A model generated the notes under the pieces. The model searched no databases. It was not told the DNA's origin and saw only the letters and a list, made by a program, of their open reading frames with translations. 57,407 nucleotides of DNA from the NCBI GenBank assembly GCA_943787445.1, contig CALSML010000001.1, positions 1 to 57,407 of the forward strand, in the 5' to 3' direction. A program made the position numbers and the translations under genes. Of the stretch, positions 44,478-53,447 are shown piece by piece (the stretch's first letter is position 1; every line of letters begins with the position of its first letter). The DNA comes from an uncultured Alphaproteobacteria bacterium. GTDB taxonomy: Bacteria > Pseudomonadota > Alphaproteobacteria > UBA6615.

Positions 44478-45179
44478 TCAGTCTTCCGTGACCGTGCGGA
44501 ACTCAATGCGTTTCTCGAAATCCGACCCCTGAAAGATGCGGTCGACATAAATGCTCGGCAGGTGAATGCCATCCGGATCGAGCTGACCGGGTTCGACCAG
44601 TTCCTCGACTTCAACCACGCAAATCTTGCCGGCGGTTGCCATGGGAGCGTTGAAATTGCGCGCCGTCTTGCGGAAGACAACATTGCCCGCCGTGTCACCC
44701 TTCCAGGCTTTGACGATCGACAGATCCCCGACGAGACCGCGTTCCATGAGATAGGTCACACCGTCGAATTCACGGGTTTCCTTGCCCTCGGCAATCAGCG
44801 TGCCCACACCGGTCTTCGTGAAGAAGGCCGGAATGCCCGCGCCACCGGCGCGACAACGCTCTGCCAGGGTGCCCTGCGGATTGAATTCCAGTTCCAGCTC
44901 ACCGGCGAGATACTGTGCCTCGAAGGTCTTGTTCTCCCCCACATAGGAAGAGATCATCTTCTTGACCTGCCGCGTCTGCAGCAGCAATCCGAGGCCAAAA
45001 TCATCAACACCCGCATTGTTCGATGCGACCGTGAGGTCTTTCACGCCGGAATCGCGAATCGCGAGAATCATGTGCTCGGGAATGCCGCACAGACCGAAGC
45101 CGCCAGCCAGGATTGTCATCCCGTCGAAAAGCGTTCCTTCGAGCGCGGACTTGGCATCCGTGTAAACCTTTTTGCTCAT
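44478..45179 (-). CDS. scoA: 3-oxoacid CoA-transferase subunit A
   Basis: A 233-residue alpha subunit. The glycine-rich CoA-binding motif [15 protein letters not shown] and the segment [16 protein letters not shown] are diagnostic. [20 protein letters not shown] is also conserved. It is upstream of scoB on the same strand and divergent from the EamA transporter at 45.4 kb. The choice between acetoacetate and 3-oxoadipate substrate cannot be made from sequence alone. Confidence 0.94.
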   Translation of the reverse strand: MSKKVYTDAKSALEGTLFDGMTILAGGFGLCGIPEHMILAIRDSGVKDLTVASNNAGVDDFGLGLLLQTRQVKKMISSYVGENKTFEAQYLAGELELEFNPQGTLAERCRAGGAGIPAFFTKTGVGTLIAEGKETREFDGVTYLMERGLVGDLSIVKAWKGDTAGNVVFRKTARNFNAPMATAGKICVVEVEELVEPGQLDPDGIHLPSIYVDRIFQGSDFEKRIEFRTVTED

Positions 45180-45415
45180 CTCTCAGCCCTGAATTGTTCG
45201 TATTTTGTTGCCGGCCCCTATGCGCCGCACATGCCGGGTTGCCCTTGGTCGGGACAGCGCTGATAAACACCACCAAACCTCCCGCTGTCAAACCCGACGG
45301 ACTGCAAGTATGCCCAACCCGGCGCGCCCTTCCTAGCCCGCTGGCCGCATTCATCACAGCACCGGCGCAACACAGCCCTGCATTGCCCGACTATCAGAGA
45401 CAATCCCGGGGGTTT

Positions 45416-46321
45416 ATGGTCCGGAAAATGTCCCGCACGCTCTCACCCCTGTCCCCGGCTGTCCTCGCCATCGTCCTGATGATCGTGGCCGTCGTGCTGT
45501 TCGCCGCAGGGCACGGTCTGGTGCGGTTTGCGAGCACGGAACTGCACCCGTTTCAGATTTCCTTTCTGCGTTCGTTTTTCGGACTGGTTTTTGTTCTGCC
45601 CCTGATCCTGAAAGGGCCGGATTATTCGGACCTGCGGGTCAAGCTGCCGAAAATGCACCTGATCCGGGGCATCACCTCGTCCATTGCCACGCTGGCCTGG
45701 TTCACAGCCGTGGCCACCATGCCACTGGGAGAGGCCGTCGCCCTGAACTTCACGGCACCCTTGTTTGCGACCATTCTGGCCGCGGTCTTCCTGCATGAAG
45801 TGGTCCATGCCCGGCGCTGGGCCGCAACTCTCGTGGGGTTTGCCGGTGTCCTGATCGTGATCCGTCCCGGCGTCGAGACGGTTCAGCTCGGGGCGCTGCT
45901 TTCCCTGGGCAGCGCCATGATGATTTCGGTCAATGTCCTGATGATCCGGGTCATGGCGCAGGTCGACAGCGCGCGCGCGATCGTCACATCCTTCAACCTG
46001 TTCCTGACGATCTTCACGCTGATCCCGGCCATCTTCGTCTGGGTCTCGCCCAGCCTGACCATGATCATCGTCACCTTTGGAATTGGCGCACTGACCACCC
46101 TGGCCCATCTGGCGCTGACAAAGTCGATGCGGCTGGCCGAAGCATCCGCCGTGATCCCGCTCGACTTCCTGCGTCTGCCGGTCTCGGCCCTGATCGGGTT
46201 CATCTGGTTCATGGAAATCCCCGATGCCTGGACCATCATCGGGGCACTCATCATCGGCCTGTCGGCAATCTACATCGCCCGCAACGAGGCCATGGGCGGC
46301 AGGGTCGGAAAGACACCATGA
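45416..46321 (+). CDS. EamA/DMT-family transporter
   Basis: A 301-residue protein with ten predicted helices. EamA features: GHGLVRFASTELHPFQISF at the first repeat, FTAVATMPLGEAVALNFTAP, and a second repeat ending SALIGFIWFMEIPDAW. The closest style is the RhaT/YdcZ-like S-adenosylmethionine or carboxylate class, but the substrate is unknown. ATG 45416 (after GGGGG) or ATG 45428 are both possible starts. Its last four bases overlap the next transporter gene. Confidence 0.9.
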   Translation: MVRKMSRTLSPLSPAVLAIVLMIVAVVLFAAGHGLVRFASTELHPFQISFLRSFFGLVFVLPLILKGPDYSDLRVKLPKMHLIRGITSSIATLAWFTAVATMPLGEAVALNFTAPLFATILAAVFLHEVVHARRWAATLVGFAGVLIVIRPGVETVQLGALLSLGSAMMISVNVLMIRVMAQVDSARAIVTSFNLFLTIFTLIPAIFVWVSPSLTMIIVTFGIGALTTLAHLALTKSMRLAEASAVIPLDFLRLPVSALIGFIWFMEIPDAWTIIGALIIGLSAIYIARNEAMGGRVGKTP

Positions 46322-47244
46322 CCGATTCAACAAACAAGGATCGACGCATTCTCGGTCTGCCCCGGCAGGTCTGGGGCGGCATCTCGATGGCAGCAGGCGT
46401 GGCCTGTCTGGCGGGCAATCATTCGATCGTGCGGATCGTGTCCGACGAGGTCGGAGCCTTCGAAACCTCTGCCCTTCGTTTCATGTGGGCCCTACCGCTG
46501 ATGTTGCCCTGGATCCTGAAGAACAATGGCGAGGTCCTGCGCACCAGACGCCATGGGCTGCATTTCGTTTCGGCCTCCCTGACCGCCATCACCACGGCCC
46601 TGCTGTTTCTGGGTCTGGCCCATCTTCCCGTTGCCCTGGCCACGACCCTCAATTTCACCGCGCCATTGTTCACGACCATCATGGCGGTGGTCCTGCTGAA
46701 AGAACGCGTCGAACTCGCGCGCTGGGCCGCTACGGTGGTCGGTTTTCTGGGGGTGGTGGTCATCCTGCGCCCCGGACTGGTGGTGTTCGATCCCGCAACA
46801 CTCCTGCCGATCTGTTCAGCCGCGGTGCTCACCCTCTGGTACTTCACCCTGAAACGGCTGGGACGAACGGATTCGACCGCAACGATCACGGTCTATCAGA
46901 CGATCTGGGCCTCGCTCGTGCTGTTTCTGCTGGCCTTGCCGGAATGGCAAACACCCAGCTTCACGGCGCTGTGGCTGTCGATCGCCATGGCTGCGATGGG
47001 CACCGCCGCGATCTTCCTGATGGCCCGGGCCTTCGAGCTGGCCGACGCGTCGCTGATTGCCCCCTTCGATTATGCGCGGCTGCCCTTTGTCGCCCTGTTC
47101 GGATATCTGCTCTTCGACCAGATTCCCGATATCTACACCGTGCTGGGAGCCGCAATCATCATCGGATCGGCCTTCTACATTGCGCGGCGCGAATCCCACG
47201 CCGCGCCGCAGCCAGTTGACTCCGATGGCCGCAAAACGGGTTAA
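46318..47244 (+). CDS. EamA/DMT-family transporter
   Basis: A 308-residue paralogue of the previous gene. The same landmarks occur in order: NHSIVRIVSDEVGAFETSAL, LGLAHLPVALATTLNFTAP, and FVALFGYLLFDQIPDIYTV at the end. Overlap by ATGA suggests coupled, perhaps heteromeric, production. The LLM flavin enzyme gene follows 21 bases later, so transport and catabolism may be linked. Confidence 0.9.
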   Translation: MTDSTNKDRRILGLPRQVWGGISMAAGVACLAGNHSIVRIVSDEVGAFETSALRFMWALPLMLPWILKNNGEVLRTRRHGLHFVSASLTAITTALLFLGLAHLPVALATTLNFTAPLFTTIMAVVLLKERVELARWAATVVGFLGVVVILRPGLVVFDPATLLPICSAAVLTLWYFTLKRLGRTDSTATITVYQTIWASLVLFLLALPEWQTPSFTALWLSIAMAAMGTAAIFLMARAFELADASLIAPFDYARLPFVALFGYLLFDQIPDIYTVLGAAIIIGSAFYIARRESHAAPQPVDSDGRKTG

Positions 47245-47265
47245 TGGGATCACAGGGAGAACACG

Positions 47266-48351
47266 ATGGATTACGGCATATTCAACCTGATGAACCGGCG
47301 TCACCCGTCCCAGACGGTGCCCGAGATCATCACCCAGACCGTGGAGCATGTGCAGGCTGCCGAAAGCGCCGGTTTCGGGATTTCCTGGTTCACCGAACAT
47401 CACTTTTCCAACTACTCGCTGTCACCTTCACCACTGATGATGATCGGCCATGTTGCGCCCCAGACCGTGCGCATTCGGCTGGGGTCTGCGGTCGTCCTTC
47501 CCGCGCTCTATCAGCCCGCCCGTCTGATGGGCGAAATCGCCTTCGCCGATTGTCTGGCCGAAGGTCGCCTCGTGCTGGGTCTGGGTGCCGGATATCAGGC
47601 CTATGAGCTGGCCAGGTTCGGTGTTGATCTGTCCGAAGCCAGTGAGATCACCAACGAGTGGATCGACTTCCTGTCGAAAGGACTGGGACAGGAATCCTTC
47701 GAGTATCACGGCAGGCATATCGAACTGCCCCAGACATGGTTTACCGCCCGCCCGGCGCAGAAACCACGACCGGAAATCTGGATTGCGGGCAACAGCCCAG
47801 GCTCACAGCAGCGTGCTGTTCAGGGCAATCATCCGCTCTTCGTGTCCGGCTTTGGCAGGGACACCGAAACTTTGGCCGAAATCCGGTCCGAGGCCGAGAA
47901 CACCTGGACCGCAGCGGGCAAAAACGCCGACGACCTGCAGTTCGGCACCCTGCGCTACTGCTTCGTCACCGATGACAAGGCCGAGGCGCTGGCCTTTGCC
48001 GAAAACGCCCGCTACCAGGTCCGTCTGTCGCGCTATCTGCGTCGCGGTCAGACCGAACTCAGCGCACCCTGGCTGCCCGAAGAGCCGTTTGAGGATGAAA
48101 TGTCACCGGAAGACATTCTCGCCTGGAACCCGATCGGCGATGCGGAGACTGTCGCTGCGAAGCTGGTCGAGGAAATCGAACAGGTGCGTCCGATCCACAC
48201 TGCGCTCTACATGACCATGGGCGACACGCCCCATGAGTCCGCGATGCGATCCATCGAGACCTTTGGTGACAAGGTGATCCCGCTCATCGAAAAGGCTGTG
48301 GGTCCGCTGGCGACCGCCGGGACCCCGTTGCCGGCCTACGCGGCCCAGTAA
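47266..48351 (+). CDS. LLM-class flavin-dependent oxidoreductase
   Basis: A 361-residue luciferase-like monooxygenase fold. N-terminal landmarks: ESAGFGISWFTEHHFSNYS (the EHH motif) and RIRLGSAVVLPALYQPARL, with LGLGAGYQAYELARFGVD. It acts with reduced FMN supplied by a separate reductase. A flavin reductase is encoded at 26.6 kb, not adjacent. ATG 47266 follows GGGAGAACACG. The substrate may be an organic acid or alkyl chain; unknown. Confidence 0.93.
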   Translation: MDYGIFNLMNRRHPSQTVPEIITQTVEHVQAAESAGFGISWFTEHHFSNYSLSPSPLMMIGHVAPQTVRIRLGSAVVLPALYQPARLMGEIAFADCLAEGRLVLGLGAGYQAYELARFGVDLSEASEITNEWIDFLSKGLGQESFEYHGRHIELPQTWFTARPAQKPRPEIWIAGNSPGSQQRAVQGNHPLFVSGFGRDTETLAEIRSEAENTWTAAGKNADDLQFGTLRYCFVTDDKAEALAFAENARYQVRLSRYLRRGQTELSAPWLPEEPFEDEMSPEDILAWNPIGDAETVAAKLVEEIEQVRPIHTALYMTMGDTPHESAMRSIETFGDKVIPLIEKAVGPLATAGTPLPAYAAQ

Positions 48352-48358
48352 CCGCATC

Positions 48359-49163
48359 ATGCAGGTCACGGCCAACGGGATCGACTTTGTCTGCCGGATC
48401 GACGGCCCGGAGGGTGCCCCCTGGCTGACCTTCTCCAATTCCCTCAACACCAATTTTTCCCTCTGGGACGAACAGGTGGCGCTCCTGTCCGACCGCTACC
48501 GGATCCTGCGCTACAACACCCGCGGCCATCACGGGACCGGTGCCCCGCCCGGTCCGTGGAACCTCGAAGACCTGGCAGGCGACATCATCGCGCTGTGGGA
48601 TGCGCTGGAGATTCCCACCAGCCATTTCGTCGGGCTCTCGATCGGCGGTATGACCGGCCAGGCGCTCGCGCTGGGCTGGCCGGAACGGATCAACGCCTTT
48701 GTGCTGGCCGACACACGGGCCGATTTCACCGGCGAGTTCGCCGCAACGGTACCGGGCATGATCGAAAGCGTGGCACGTGACGGGCTGGACCCGCTGGTCG
48801 AGGTCATGCCCCTGCGCTGGTTCACCGAGACCGTCCGCGCCGAACAGCCTGAACTGGTGGCACGGGCTCGACAGCTGATCGCCTCGAACACGGTGGAGGG
48901 CTATATCGCCTGCGCCGATGCCATGACCCGACTGAACTTCATGGACCGGCTGCATGAGATCAATCCGCGCAGCTTGTTGATCTGCGGCGCGCAGGATCTC
49001 GGGCACACCGCCCGCCGGCATGCGCGAGATGGCCAAACGCATCCCGAACGCCACCTATGTGGAGATTGATCCCGCCGGACATCTGTCGAACATCGAGAAC
49101 CCAGTAGCCTTCAACGCGGCGCTGTTCCCCTTCCTCGATTCCTTTGACCGGCCGGCCCGGTGA
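48359..49163 (+). CDS. alpha/beta hydrolase, 3-oxoadipate enol-lactonase-like (frameshifted)
   Basis: About 267 residues when corrected. It has the enol-lactonase (PcaD) features: FSNSLNTNFSLWDEQV, the nucleophile elbow GLSIGGMTGQ, and a C-terminal catalytic His in IDPAGHLSNIENP. Near 49,011 one C seems inserted (GATCTCGGGCACACC). With it removed the protein runs GAQDLGTPPAGMREMAKRI to the stop at 49,161. As written, the product loses its catalytic His. Length 3n+1 agrees. Substrate could be a lactone or ester. Confidence 0.8.
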
Positions 49164-50164
49164 ACGCCCTGGCCGTCAAACCCCGACCTGTCCTGCAGGC
49201 CCCGGCGCTGGTCGCCCATGCGGACTGGTCCATCGATCCGCGCAAACGCGCCATCGCCCGGGCCATGCGCACCGCCGATGGCAGCTATATCGCCCTCGCG
49301 CCCGAACCGGTCAGCGATCTGGGCGACCTCTTTGCCCGGCTGAAGGCCGCCGCCGGTATCGGCGAGACAGCGTTCATCGGCTTCGACTTTCCGCTGGGAG
49401 TGCCGATGGCCTATGCCAAATCCGCACGGATCGACCGCTTCATGACGGTGCTTCCCAAATTCGGACGAGGTGCCTGGAAGCATTTCTACGACCCGGCCAA
49501 CACCGAAGATGAAATTTCTCCCCGGCGCCCGTTCTACCCGAACCGGCCGGGCGGCACCCGACGCCAACAACTGATTGACGGTCTGAAACTTTCCGATGCC
49601 GACGATCTGTACCGGCAATGCGACCACCCGACCGTATTGCGGGCTTCGGCCAATCCGATGTTCTGGACGCTAGGGGCCCAGCAGGTGGGCAAGGCAGCGA
49701 TCTCCGGCTGGCGCGACCTGATTGCGCCGGGATTGCGTCAGGATCCGGCCCTGCATGTCTGGCCCTTCGACGGCCGGCTGACCAAACTGCTCACCCGACC
49801 CGGGATCACCATCGCCGAAACCTATCCCGGCGAAGTCTATGGTCACCTCCAACTGCAGATCGCGGCGTCCAACAAATCCAAGCTCAACCCGGATCACCGG
49901 CGCGAAGATGCCGCCCGGCTCCTCGGCTGGGCGCAGGACAATAATGTGCAGCTCTCGGCCGCACTCGCCAGCGATATTCGTGACGGGTTCGGTGACGGAC
50001 CCGACGGGGAAGATCGCTTTGATGCCACGGTCGGCATGTTCGGCATGCTCAACGTGATTTTCGGACACCGCACATCCGGGGAACCGGCCACACCGGTGGT
50101 CCGTCAGATCGAAGGCTGGATTCTGGGTCTGGATGCGAAATCCGTCCGGACACCGACCAACTAG
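49160..50164 (+). CDS. DUF429-like predicted RNase H-fold protein
   Basis: A 334-residue cytoplasmic protein. Landmarks are HADWSIDPRKR near the start, FIGFDFPLGVP (an acidic pair suggesting metal binding) and IAETYPGEVYGHLQLQ, the layout of DUF429 predicted nucleases. A DRFDATVGMFGML segment near the end completes the acidic set. Function is unproven. The start is a GTG overlapping the previous stop, and an SDR gene follows 44 bases later. Confidence 0.65.
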   Translation: MNALAVKPRPVLQAPALVAHADWSIDPRKRAIARAMRTADGSYIALAPEPVSDLGDLFARLKAAAGIGETAFIGFDFPLGVPMAYAKSARIDRFMTVLPKFGRGAWKHFYDPANTEDEISPRRPFYPNRPGGTRRQQLIDGLKLSDADDLYRQCDHPTVLRASANPMFWTLGAQQVGKAAISGWRDLIAPGLRQDPALHVWPFDGRLTKLLTRPGITIAETYPGEVYGHLQLQIAASNKSKLNPDHRREDAARLLGWAQDNNVQLSAALASDIRDGFGDGPDGEDRFDATVGMFGMLNVIFGHRTSGEPATPVVRQIEGWILGLDAKSVRTPTN

Positions 50165-50208
50165 CACCCGCAACGCGGGATCACAGAGAACAGAACAGGG
50201 AGTGAGTT

Positions 50209-50970
50209 ATGGATGTGAACGGCAAGGCAGCGATCATCACCGGCGGCGGTTCGGGCATTGGCGCCGAAGTGGCCCGCCACTGCGCAAAAGCCGGCATGAA
50301 GGTCGCGCTGCTCGATGTGAACATGGACGGAGCCAACGCCATTGCGGACGAGATCGGCGGTACCGCGGTGGAATGCGATGTCACGAGTTCCGAAAGCGCC
50401 GAAGCCGCCATCGCGGCGGCCCGTGCTGCCAATGGCGTTGCCAGCCTGCTGGTCAATTGTGCCGGCATCGCAAAACCGGGGCGCATCGTCGGCCGCAACG
50501 GACCGCTGCCGCTTGAGGCCTTCGCTGCGGTGATTCAGGTCAACCTGATCGGCAGCTTCAACATGATCCGGCTGTTCGGCGCCGATCTCTATGGCACCGA
50601 CCCGATGGAAGACGGCGAACGCGGCCTGATCGTCAACACAGCCTCTGTCGCCGCGACCGAAGGACAGATCGGCCAGGCGGCCTATGCCTCCTCCAAGGGC
50701 GGCATCGTCTCGCTGACACTGGTCACCGCGCGGGAGTTTGCCTCCCAGGGCATCCGGGTGAACACCATCGCGCCGGGCCTGATCGACACGCCCATGATGG
50801 CCGGTCTGCCCGACGAAGCCCGGGCCAGCCTGAGCGAGCAGCCGGAATTCCCCAAGCGGCTCGGCCGCCCGGACGAATACGCCAAACTGGTCATGCACAT
50901 GTGTGACAACGTGCTGATCAACGGGAGTGTCATGCGCCTCGACGGCGCGCTGCGCATGGGCGCGCGGTAG
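50209..50970 (+). CDS. SDR-family oxidoreductase
   Basis: A 253-residue classical short-chain dehydrogenase. The NAD(P) loop is TGGGSGIGAEV, the Asp after beta 2 (LLDVNMDG) favours NAD. The NxAG-type motif is LVNCAGIA and the catalytic YxxxK is in AYASSKGGIV. The layout is like 3-hydroxyacyl-CoA dehydrogenase type 2 (with VNTASVAATEGQIGQ). A ribosome-binding site GGGAGTGAG precedes ATG 50209. The downstream hydrolase gene starts on the next base after its stop. Confidence 0.94.
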   Translation: MDVNGKAAIITGGGSGIGAEVARHCAKAGMKVALLDVNMDGANAIADEIGGTAVECDVTSSESAEAAIAAARAANGVASLLVNCAGIAKPGRIVGRNGPLPLEAFAAVIQVNLIGSFNMIRLFGADLYGTDPMEDGERGLIVNTASVAATEGQIGQAAYASSKGGIVSLTLVTAREFASQGIRVNTIAPGLIDTPMMAGLPDEARASLSEQPEFPKRLGRPDEYAKLVMHMCDNVLINGSVMRLDGALRMGAR

Positions 50971-52065
50971 ATGGCAAAGGGCCCTTCGACCAGAGATCCC
51001 CGTGTCGTCGCTGCCCTCAGCCACTGGGCTCCGCGATTTGTGGCGAACGGCATCCCTCTCACCGATTTCGAGGAGGTCACGGCCTCCATCCATGACTGGG
51101 AGGAATGGTGTGGCGCCTGGTCGGCCCGTGCTGCCATCCATGAGGAGATGGGACGACAGGCGCTGGCCGACGGCCACAATTTGAGCGCCGGGGAACACCT
51201 CACCACGGCGGGTGTCTGCTACCACTTTGCCAAATTCCTGTTCGTGAACGATCCGGCAGAAATGCGCGCGGCCCATATGAAAGCGGTTGCCTGCCGTCGT
51301 GATGCCCTGCCCCATCTCCGTCCCGCCGGCGAACGCGTGGAGATGCCCTATGCGGGCAAAACCCTCGCGGGCATCCTGCGGCAGCCCGCGGAAACAGACA
51401 CACCGCCTGTCGTCGTCATGGCGATGGGTCTGGATTCCTCGAAGGAGGAGATGGACTCCTATGAATCACTGTTTCTCAATCGCGGCCTCGCCACCCTGAC
51501 CTTCGACGGACCGGGGCAGGGCGAAGGCGAATACGATTTTGCAATCCGCCACGACTACGAGGTTCCGGTGGGTGCCGTATTCGACTGGCTGGAAACACGG
51601 ACCGACATCGATTCCGGCAATGCCGGGTTATGGGGTGTCAGTCTGGGCGGGTACTACGCCGCCCGCGCCGCCGCGTTTGAAAAACGGGTCAGGGCCTGCA
51701 TTGCACTGTCGGGGCCCTATGACTGGGGGGCCGTCTGGGGAAACCTGCCGGGGCTGACCCGGGCTGCCTTCCACGCACGCTCCCGGGCGGCGAGCACGGA
51801 TGAAGCCTTCGAGAACGCGACACGACTGTCCCTCGAAGGCGTGGCGCAGAACATCACCTGTCCGCTGTTCGTGCTGGCTGGCAAGCTTGACCGGATCGTG
51901 CCCCACACCGATGCGGAACGGCTCGCCGCCGAAGCCGCCGGGCCAGTGGAATTGCTGGTGGTCGAGGACGGCAACCACATCGCCAACAACCGCCCCTATC
52001 GGTATCGCGCGCAATCGGCCGACTGGATGGCCACACAGCTCGGCGCGGGATCACCTGAGAGGTGA
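50971..52065 (+). CDS. alpha/beta hydrolase resembling 2,6-dihydroxypseudooxynicotine hydrolase
   Basis: A 364-residue serine hydrolase. A helical N-terminal cap (about residues 1-110) precedes the core. The nucleophile elbow is LWGVSLGGYYAARAA, the acid follows in LAGKLDRIVPHTD, and the His is in VEDGNHIANN. The length and N-terminal cap match the DHPON hydrolase/FrsA-like group that breaks C-C or ester bonds. Start ATG abuts the SDR stop, so they are coupled. Last gene of the 45.4-52.1 kb plus-strand run. Confidence 0.88.
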   Translation: MAKGPSTRDPRVVAALSHWAPRFVANGIPLTDFEEVTASIHDWEEWCGAWSARAAIHEEMGRQALADGHNLSAGEHLTTAGVCYHFAKFLFVNDPAEMRAAHMKAVACRRDALPHLRPAGERVEMPYAGKTLAGILRQPAETDTPPVVVMAMGLDSSKEEMDSYESLFLNRGLATLTFDGPGQGEGEYDFAIRHDYEVPVGAVFDWLETRTDIDSGNAGLWGVSLGGYYAARAAAFEKRVRACIALSGPYDWGAVWGNLPGLTRAAFHARSRAASTDEAFENATRLSLEGVAQNITCPLFVLAGKLDRIVPHTDAERLAAEAAGPVELLVVEDGNHIANNRPYRYRAQSADWMATQLGAGSPER

Positions 52066-52066
52066 A

Positions 52067-52354
52067 CTAGATCAAGCGATCCATGAAGGCGGCGAGTTCC
52101 ATATCGAGCGCGGTCAGGCCGCCCGCATCATGGGTCGAAAGCGTGACATCGACCTTGTTCCAGACATTGAACCATTCCGGATGATGGTTCATCGCCTCGG
52201 CTTTCAGCGCCACGCGGCTCATGAAACCGAAGGCGGCGTTGAAATCGGCGAACTGAAAGGTCTTCGCAATCGCGTCGCGGCCCTCCACGAGGTCCCAGTG
52301 ATCAAGCTGTGAAATCGCCGCGTCACGGGCGGAAATGTCGAGTTTTTCGGCCAT
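52067..52354 (-). CDS. phhB: 4a-hydroxytetrahydrobiopterin dehydratase
   Basis: A 95-residue enzyme that recycles the pterin of phenylalanine hydroxylase. The signature is complete: [20 protein letters not shown] with catalytic His residues, then [10 protein letters not shown]. No phenylalanine hydroxylase gene is in the window. It ends one base away from the convergent hydrolase gene. ATG 52354 follows AGGAGACAACG. Confidence 0.95.
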   Translation of the reverse strand: MAEKLDISARDAAISQLDHWDLVEGRDAIAKTFQFADFNAAFGFMSRVALKAEAMNHHPEWFNVWNKVDVTLSTHDAGGLTALDMELAAFMDRLI

Positions 52355-52439
52355 CGTTGTCTCCTGACAGTCAAATTCTGTTGCCCGACAGAGTGATCCT
52401 GCTTGGCGTGGCGATCAAGCACCACTATATGATGGCGCT

Positions 52440-52847
52440 ATGGCTGCCACTGCAATGTACGAAACCGCCCCGACCCTGACCGAGATCGAAGCGATTGCCG
52501 GCGAGGCCTTTGCGACGATTCCGAAAAGCCTGTCCGCACATGTGAACAATGTGGCGATCCATGTCAGCGACTTCCCCGACGACGAGACCATGGAAGAAAT
52601 GGATCTCGAAAGCCCCTTCGACATTCTGGGCCTGTATGTGGGGATCAGTCTGGATCAGAAATCCGTCGGGGACACCCCGCAGGATATCGACCGCATCTAT
52701 CTCTATCGCCGCCCGATGCTCGACTATTGGGTCGAATCCGGCGAAAGCCTGTTTGGGCTGGTCCGGCATGTGCTGATCCATGAAATCGGACACCATTTCG
52801 GCCTGTCCGATGATGACATGGACCGCATCGAGGCCAGCGCCGGCTAG
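52440..52847 (+). CDS. zincin-like metallopeptidase family protein (TTHA0227-like)
   Basis: A 135-residue small protein. The zinc motif HEIGHHFGLSDDDMD (HExxH with third ligand about eight residues on) sits near the C-terminus. FDILGLYVGISL and IYLYRRPMLDYW are family elements. Members are minimal zincins of unknown biological role. Start ATG 52440 (MAATAMYE); it overlaps the convergent UDG gene by four bases at the 3' end. Confidence 0.92.
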   Translation: MAATAMYETAPTLTEIEAIAGEAFATIPKSLSAHVNNVAIHVSDFPDDETMEEMDLESPFDILGLYVGISLDQKSVGDTPQDIDRIYLYRRPMLDYWVESGESLFGLVRHVLIHEIGHHFGLSDDDMDRIEASAG

Positions 52848-53440
52848 CCCAGCGCCTCGCGCATCTTCGTGCGCAGTTCCGGCAAGACTTCATTTGTGAA
52901 CCACGGGTTCTTTCGTTCCCAGGCATTTGTGCGCCAGCTCGGATGGGGCAACGGCAACGCATCGGGTGCGTGCGCCCGCCAGTCGGCCACCGCCGCGGTC
53001 ATCGTCCTGTAGCCCGGCAGATAGTGACGGATGGCGTGACTGCCAACAAAAAGCGTCAGCGTCACCTCCGGCAGGGCGGCCCGGATGCGGTCGTGCCACA
53101 GGGGAGCGCATTCCGGACGCGGTGGCTTGTCGCCACCACTCTTCAACCGTCCGGGATAGCAGAACCCCATGGGCAGAAGCGCCAGCCGGTCCGGGTCGTA
53201 GAAGGTCTCCCGGTCCACGCCGAGCCAGTCGCACAGCCGATCGCCGGAGGGATCGTTGAAGGAGAGATCGCTGTTGTGGGCTTTCGTGCCCGGTGCCTGA
53301 CTGATGATCAGGATGCGTGCCCCCGCACCCGCATGCATCAGCGGCAGCGGGCCCAGCGGAAGATGGGCGGCGCAGACCGTGCAGGCGCGGGCTTCGCGCA
53401 GGACCTGCGCCAGTGGTTCGGGGTTCCTGTCCGTACTCAC
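52844..53440 (-). CDS. uracil-DNA glycosylase family protein
   Basis: A 198-residue UDG-fold protein. Motif A is IISQAPGTKAHNSDLSFNDP, and motif B is the HPSWR loop near residue 168. MGFCYPGRLK matches the group that covers family 4-like and short-patch relatives. Two N-terminal Cys (CTVCAAH) are present but the remaining FeS ligands of family 4 are not obvious. Probably acts in base-excision repair; substrate range is unproven. It is downstream of the sirtuin gene (8-base gap). Confidence 0.88.
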   Translation of the reverse strand: MSTDRNPEPLAQVLREARACTVCAAHLPLGPLPLMHAGAGARILIISQAPGTKAHNSDLSFNDPSGDRLCDWLGVDRETFYDPDRLALLPMGFCYPGRLKSGGDKPPRPECAPLWHDRIRAALPEVTLTLFVGSHAIRHYLPGYRTMTAAVADWRAHAPDALPLPHPSWRTNAWERKNPWFTNEVLPELRTKMREALG

Positions 53441-53447
53441 GAGGCGT

